Shown: in pieces, positions 59,994-64,000 of the stretch
Position numbering within the stretch: position 1 is the first letter of the stretch
How the letters are laid out: every line of letters starts with the position of its first letter
DNA from: JBARDN01 sp963755705
GTDB lineage: Bacteria > Desulfobacterota > Binatia > Binatales > Binataceae
DNA length: 64,000 nucleotides
NCBI GenBank assembly: GCA_963755705.1
Contig: CAVWKW010000001.1
Location: 496,001 to 560,000, forward strand
Direction of reading: 5' to 3'
Program-made: the position numbers and the translations under genes
Notes under the pieces: generated by a model
What the model was told of the DNA's origin: nothing
Databases searched by the model: none
What the model saw: the letters and a program-made list of their open reading frames with translations, nothing else

Positions 59994-61469
59994 TCAGCGG
60001 CCCACGCGAAAGCCTATCAATGGCCAATAGAAATGCGCCATCAGGTTCAACCCGATCCAGGCGCTCAGGATCATCAGCGCGCCTGGAACCAGGAGCTCGC
60101 GGGCGCGCAAGTATCCGCTCGAGTAGGCGAGCGCGTTCGCCGGGGTTCCAACCGGCAAGATGAAGGTCAGGCCGGCCGGAATCGCGATGACCAGCGACAT
60201 TGCGCGCGCGTCGATTCCGAAATGGGCCGCGAGTCCCAGGCCGACGGGAAGCAGCGCCGCGACGACAGCGGAGTGGCTCAACAATTCGCCGAGGAGCTCT
60301 GCGCCGAGCGCCAGAATCGCCAGCACGACGACAGCGGAACCGATTCCGCCCAGGGTTTCGTGCGCGAGGTAGGCGGCGGCGCCGGTATGCTGCAGCGCGG
60401 CGCCGAGCGCGATTGCGCCGCCGTACATCAGGACGATTCCCCAGTTGACGTATTCCTCGACCTCGCGCCAACTGAGCAGACCCAGCGCGAACAGCGCGAC
60501 CACGGCGAGAATCGCGATCGCGGCGTATCCGTATTCGTGGCTCGTCGCCATCCAGGCCACGACCGTGACGGCGAGAATTATCGCGACGCCGATCTCCTCG
60601 AAGGTCATGCGGCCAAGTTCGGCCGCGCGGTGCTTGAGTTCCTGCGCGCTTTGCTCGACCGAATCGAGGTCGGTGGGAAAAAAATGCAGCAGCACGAACC
60701 ATCCGGCGATCAGCAGCGCGACCACCAGCGGAATCGTCGCGGCGCTCCAACGCAGAAACGAAATCGTTTGGCCGGTCGCTTCCGAGAGCATCCCGAGCGC
60801 CAGCATCGCGCGCGCGCCGCCGAGCAGCGTTGCGATTCCGCCGATATTGGTTCCCCACGCCATCGCGAGAAACAGCGCGGTCGCATAGCGCGAGCGGCCG
60901 GGAACCAGGTGCATCGTGTTGCCCAGGTCGAGCACGATCGGAAAGACGATCGCGGCAACCGCGTGCTCTGGAATGACGAACGACATCAGCGCGGAGAGCA
61001 GATAGATCGAACCGACCAGCGAGCGCGGCGTGCGTCCGAACCGGCTGAAGACTGTGAGCGCGACGCGGCGGCCGAGTCCGCGATGGTTTACCGCGGCGGC
61101 CAGCATGAACGCCGCCAGGATGAAAAACATCGCCTCGTTGCCGAACAGCGCATACGCCTGCCGCTGCGGCATCACGCCCGAGAGCCCCAGCAGAACGATC
61201 ACGAGCAGGCTCGTGACCATCAGCGGCAGCGCGCCGGTGATCCAGTAGAGGCAGGCGAGTGCGAAGACCGCGATCGCGCGCTCGGCGGCCACACTTAAGC
61301 CCGCGGGCGGTTTCGCATGCGCCAGAACGACGAAAATGATCGCACCTGCGATAAGAATAATCGTACGCAGGCTGCGCGACAGGATCACCAGCGCGATCGG
61401 CCGCGTATCGACGACGACTTCCTCGAGCTCGTGCGCGCGTTCAGGGTGTATTTCCGGTTTAGGGGTCAT
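59994..61469 (-). CDS. DASS-family (SLC13) anion transporter
   Basis: A 491-residue membrane protein with about twelve helices in the divalent anion:sodium symporter family. The segments FALACLYWITGALPLMVTSL, FGNEAMFFILAAFMLAAAVN and IPLVVALLIAGWFVLLHFF are visible, and the second repeat contains IPAGLTFILPVGTPANALAY, the family signature with the SNT/NPA-type substrate loop. It sits between the radical-SAM-like gene, which it overlaps by four bases, and cysC-sat, so sulfate or a sulfur-containing anion is the likely cargo rather than a dicarboxylate. Confidence 0.87.
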   Translation of the reverse strand: MTPKPEIHPERAHELEEVVVDTRPIALVILSRSLRTIILIAGAIIFVVLAHAKPPAGLSVAAERAIAVFALACLYWITGALPLMVTSLLVIVLLGLSGVMPQRQAYALFGNEAMFFILAAFMLAAAVNHRGLGRRVALTVFSRFGRTPRSLVGSIYLLSALMSFVIPEHAVAAIVFPIVLDLGNTMHLVPGRSRYATALFLAMAWGTNIGGIATLLGGARAMLALGMLSEATGQTISFLRWSAATIPLVVALLIAGWFVLLHFFPTDLDSVEQSAQELKHRAAELGRMTFEEIGVAIILAVTVVAWMATSHEYGYAAIAILAVVALFALGLLSWREVEEYVNWGIVLMYGGAIALGAALQHTGAAAYLAHETLGGIGSAVVVLAILALGAELLGELLSHSAVVAALLPVGLGLAAHFGIDARAMSLVIAIPAGLTFILPVGTPANALAYSSGYLRARELLVPGALMILSAWIGLNLMAHFYWPLIGFRVGR

Positions 61470-62629
61470 AGATGAGAGGAATCGAAAGACGCGCGCACGC
61501 GGCGCACGCGCAGCCGCCGGCGCAGGCGCGCAAGCGAGCGCGTGGCTAGTGCGCCAAACCGGTTTCGCGACAGTTGATGAATGAGCGACTGGAGCTGCGC
61601 AACGCCGCCTACGAGATAACGCGCGTCCAGGATCGTGAAGGACGTGGAAACATCGCGCATCCAGTTAAGGCTGATCCCCGCGCCAGTGGCGGCCTCGAAC
61701 GATACGGCCGCAAGCTCGCTCGCGTCTTCCAGCGCGCCGTCGTCAGCGCCGCGCGGCGCCAGAGTGCCGAACGTGGGCAGCACTCTGGCCGCGATCAGTT
61801 CGATCGCGGCGGCTTGCACAGCCGCTTTCGGCGCGAGGTCGATCAGCAAGTCCGACCACACCGCGCCGCTCGGAAAAATCCGGGCCGCGTGGCTGAGCGC
61901 CGCGAGATAGCGCTCGCGTCCATAAAAGCGCGCGCGGCCCGGGAAATGGCGCAGCATCGCCTCCTCGCTTGCGGCCTCAAGGTTGAAGCAGATCACGTTG
62001 ACGCCTTCTGCGTAAGCCAGATCGATCGTGCGCAAGTCAGCCGGCGGATGCATCGTTACCGCGACGATCGTATCGAAGTGGTGATCGATCGCTTCGAGGT
62101 ACGGCTTGAGCATCGCGAATCCGGCATCGTCTCCGGGAAAATATCCGAGCACGAAATGCACGAACTCGGCGTCGCCGTCGTCAAACGCGCCGCGCACCGC
62201 TTCGACGACTTCATCGACGGGCCAGAGTTCGCCTGCATGCGCGGTGAGCTCGCGGCCGCGGCAGAGCGCGCAGGTTTTTCCGGCGGCGCTGACACCGCAT
62301 CCGCCGCCGAGCGCGACGGTAACCCACGTCGAGCGCATCGCGGCGATCGCGCCGAGCCCGATCCCGCGCGCGTTGCGCCGCGCGGCAAACGGGGGAGCCT
62401 GCGCGACGCGGACGGCGGTCAGGTTCGCGCCGTCGCGGATCACATCCGGGTTCTCGGCGATTGAGATCAGCGAAGCGGGATTGATCCGTGCGCTTGCCCA
62501 GATATCATCGGCGAGCAGGACCTCGATCGTCTCCGCCGTATCAGCCTCGGGCTGCGCATTGGCCGGCGCGAGTCCGTAGAGCTCGAGCGCCAGCTTCAGA
62601 CGGGCGGGATTGGATTCTTCAGACGGCAC
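61466..62629 (-). CDS. Radical-SAM-like protein with CX8CX2C motif
   Basis: A 387-residue protein. Residues about 108-125 read VALGGGCGVSAAGKTCALCR, giving cysteines spaced C-X8-C-X2-C, a non-standard arrangement for an iron-sulfur radical-SAM cluster (usual CX3CX2C). The following ELWPVDEVVEAVRGAFDDGD, AEFVHFVLGYFPGDDAG, TIVAVTMHPPADLRTIDLA and EGVNVICFNLEAASEEAMLR look like the strand-helix units of a TIM-type barrel with an E-containing substrate strand. The C-terminal 80 residues are Arg-rich. It overlaps the HAD gene by 11 bases and the transporter by four. Reaction unknown; the family call is by pattern and moderate in confidence. Confidence 0.55.
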   Translation of the reverse strand: MPSEESNPARLKLALELYGLAPANAQPEADTAETIEVLLADDIWASARINPASLISIAENPDVIRDGANLTAVRVAQAPPFAARRNARGIGLGAIAAMRSTWVTVALGGGCGVSAAGKTCALCRGRELTAHAGELWPVDEVVEAVRGAFDDGDAEFVHFVLGYFPGDDAGFAMLKPYLEAIDHHFDTIVAVTMHPPADLRTIDLAYAEGVNVICFNLEAASEEAMLRHFPGRARFYGRERYLAALSHAARIFPSGAVWSDLLIDLAPKAAVQAAAIELIAARVLPTFGTLAPRGADDGALEDASELAAVSFEAATGAGISLNWMRDVSTSFTILDARYLVGGVAQLQSLIHQLSRNRFGALATRSLARLRRRLRVRRVRASFDSSHL

Positions 62630-63377
62630 CGGATTTCCTGGCGGCAGCTTTTGGGCGCGATTTCGCCGCGCGGGCGCCGCCGAGCGGACGGGCGGCGGCC
62701 AGGTTCAGATGAATCGCCAGCGCGGCGGGCGAGGAATAGATCTCGGACGCTCCCGCCGCGATCAACCGATCGCGGGCGGCTCCGTCGGACGCGATTCCGA
62801 TGAAGCGTATTCGTGCGCGGCGCGCCGCGTGAAGATCGTCGGGACTGTCGCCGACGAAGATCGCGTCGCGGGCGCGCACGCCGCCGAGCTCGAGCGCGCG
62901 CTTCACCATCGCGGGGTCCGGCTTCAGCGCAAGCTTCGCGTCGCGTCCGACGATAAAGCCGATCGCAAGCGCGACACGATAGCGGCTGAGCCATCGCATG
63001 ACGGTGGCCGACGAATTCGAGGTCACGATTCCGGCGGCGAGCTTGCGTGCGGAAATTGCGCGCAACAGATCGAGCGTTCCTTCCAGCGGCCGCGCGCGAT
63101 CGACCCCGGCGAGCTCGAATTTCTCGATCAGCTTCGAAATCCGCGTGAGCACCCTTGTGCCGCGGGGTTCGGGCACGCGCGCGATTCGCGCGCGATAAGC
63201 CTCGTACATCGCAAGCGCGCGTGGGGGATGCTGTTCCATGATTTTACGCGGCGCGTGCGCGCGCTCGAGAATCGCGCGAACTTCAGCCCGCAAAGAAGGC
63301 CAGTCCACGACCGGGTCCAGATGCGCCAGCGTGGTGTCGAAATCAAAGAGCCAGAGTTTGGGCTGCATGGATGCCAT
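62619..63377 (-). CDS. HAD-family hydrolase
   Basis: A 252-residue haloacid-dehalogenase-type phosphatase. Motif I is LWLFDFDTTLAHLD (the DxD nucleophile pair), motif II AAGIVTSNSSA, motif III LKPDPAMVKRAL and motif IV IFVGDSPDDLHAARRAR. The cap region covers about residues 20-110. The C-terminal 25 residues are basic (KSRPKAAARKSG). It dephosphorylates an unknown metabolite. A GTG precedes the ATG at 63377; with it the gene would overlap the ThiF-like stop by four bases. The next gene overlaps by 11 bases. Confidence 0.88.
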   Translation of the reverse strand: MASMQPKLWLFDFDTTLAHLDPVVDWPSLRAEVRAILERAHAPRKIMEQHPPRALAMYEAYRARIARVPEPRGTRVLTRISKLIEKFELAGVDRARPLEGTLDLLRAISARKLAAGIVTSNSSATVMRWLSRYRVALAIGFIVGRDAKLALKPDPAMVKRALELGGVRARDAIFVGDSPDDLHAARRARIRFIGIASDGAARDRLIAAGASEIYSSPAALAIHLNLAAARPLGGARAAKSRPKAAARKSGAV

Positions 63378-64000
63378 CACGCGGATTCACTCGCGCACTT
63401 GCAGTTGGGATTTCGCACCGGTTCATGCACGCGTGACGCATAGCCGTCGAACTCGGCCACTGCGGCACGGGGCGCGGCGTCGTATCCAGCAAGGAGCTTG
63501 AAAACTTCCGCGGTCGCCGCCATCGCGACGAGCCCGGCTTCAGGAGCGCGCTCGCCAAATGGTTTCGCGAGGACGGCGTCGGAGCAAAGCGCGCAAGGCG
63601 GCGGCGCGGGAAAGACGCCAATCCGCGCCGGGGAATCGAGCCTCGCGACTACGCCCGGAATCCGGACGCGTTTGGCGAACAATGCGCAGGCTCCGGACTG
63701 GGAACTGGCGCTGCCGATGATCGCGAAGACCGAAGTGGGCGCGACGCGCCAGGAAGCATCCGGCGCGAATGCGGCGACAGCGGAATCGGGATTGAGCGCG
63801 CGCATCGCGGCGGCGAGCTCGTTGATATTGATATTGGCGGCAGCGCAGTCGAGATAGATTCGTCCGACTCCGGCGCCGACCAGGTAGGCGAGCGGCGCAT
63901 CGAGGTCCTGGCGCTCAGCGGCGATAACGATCCGCGCGGCGAGCAGGCGCTCCTGCGCGCGTCCGCCGATGCGCGGCACGATTATCTGGCGGCTATAGCG
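63377..64000 (-). CDS. ThiF/MoeB-like E1 protein, N-terminus outside the window
   Basis: The gene runs off the window end. The visible 207 residues begin RYSRQIIVPRIGGRAQERL, the classic start of ThiF/MoeB/UBA-type adenylating enzymes. Paired cysteines CALC and CKC match the structural zinc site of the family. The nucleotide strand reads ARIVIAAERQDLDAPLAYLV where a GxGGLG motif is expected, so the ATP site looks degenerate, while the aspartate-type RIYLDCAA strand remains. E1-like proteins activate sulfur-carrier C-termini for cofactor synthesis. It is the upstream gene of an overlapping set with HAD and radical-SAM genes. Confidence 0.7.
   Translation of the reverse strand, partial: RYSRQIIVPRIGGRAQERLLAARIVIAAERQDLDAPLAYLVGAGVGRIYLDCAAANININELAAAMRALNPDSAVAAFAPDASWRVAPTSVFAIIGSASSQSGACALFAKRVRIPGVVARLDSPARIGVFPAPPPCALCSDAVLAKPFGERAPEAGLVAMAATAEVFKLLAGYDAAPRAAVAEFDGYASRVHEPVRNPNCKCASESA

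Noticed and set aside
60033..61298. A 421-residue open frame on the plus strand across the DASS transporter gene
   Set aside because: It is antisense to a clearly conserved membrane transporter and its product is Arg/Gln/His/Asp-rich without domains, as expected for an antisense shadow in GC-rich DNA.

Overview
The window is GC-rich, densely coded DNA from a Gram-negative bacterium. The LPS genes (kdsB, kdsA, lptC and lptA) and the order lptC-lptA-rpoN-hpf-ptsN-rapZ point to a proteobacterial or Desulfobacterota-type lineage. The class I lysyl-tRNA synthetase, the sat/cysC pair and the paired sedolisins suggest an uncultured soil-type 'deltaproteobacterial' group; Binatota is my guess and rests on no search. 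I saw no rRNA, tRNA, CRISPR array or prophage.

Layout. 1-5979: end of a complex I operon (nuoH fragment, nuoJ, K, L, M, N), all with overlapping or nearly touching ends. 6084-14359: small exported proteins, a RidA protein, an APC permease, an iron-type alcohol dehydrogenase and an L,D-transpeptidase. 14481-19836: two flavin-reductase-like proteins around a MazEF module, a glycosyltransferase, a His-rich secreted peptide with a possible sigma-54 promoter, a TPR protein, a D,D-carboxypeptidase and a tiny basic protein. 20190-30033: a twice-frameshifted methyltransferase-like gene, then the Kdo/LPS and nitrogen-PTS block kdsB-pyrG-kdsA-lptC-lptA-rpoN-hpf-ptsN-rapZ. 30080-36271: SDR, DedA-like protein, then the minus-strand methyl-cycle and HPr genes (DHH phosphoesterase, HPr, metK with a structured leader, ahcY). 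36443-41134: class I lysK, a mobile-looking DUF559 cassette, a second tiny basic protein, enoyl-CoA hydratase and a 1-Cys peroxiredoxin. 41169-49602: two tandem sedolisins, a TMTC-like membrane/TPR protein, asparaginase, rpoZ and an RpoH-type sigma factor. 49671-58020: catabolic genes (dioxygenase, CocE-type hydrolase, a broken eutBC pair, VOC protein), a second, damaged DUF559 cassette and a VapBC module. 58100-64000: a minus-strand sulfur-linked cluster (ThiF-like E1 fragment, HAD phosphatase, a radical-SAM-like protein with a CX8CX2C cluster motif, DASS transporter, cysC, sat).

How the genes work together. kdsB and kdsA make and activate Kdo, while lptC and lptA export LPS. rpoN, hpf, ptsN, rapZ and the separate HPr gene look like a regulatory PTS. 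metK and ahcY form the two ends of the SAM cycle. In the last cluster sulfate import and activation sit in line with a translationally overlapping ThiF-like/HAD/radical-SAM trio. This is the best candidate for an undescribed pathway, possibly an organosulfur product or cofactor. Single-base frameshifts are concentrated in two loci (20190-20847 and 53335-55503) while neighbouring genes are intact. They mean either recent gene decay or local sequence error.
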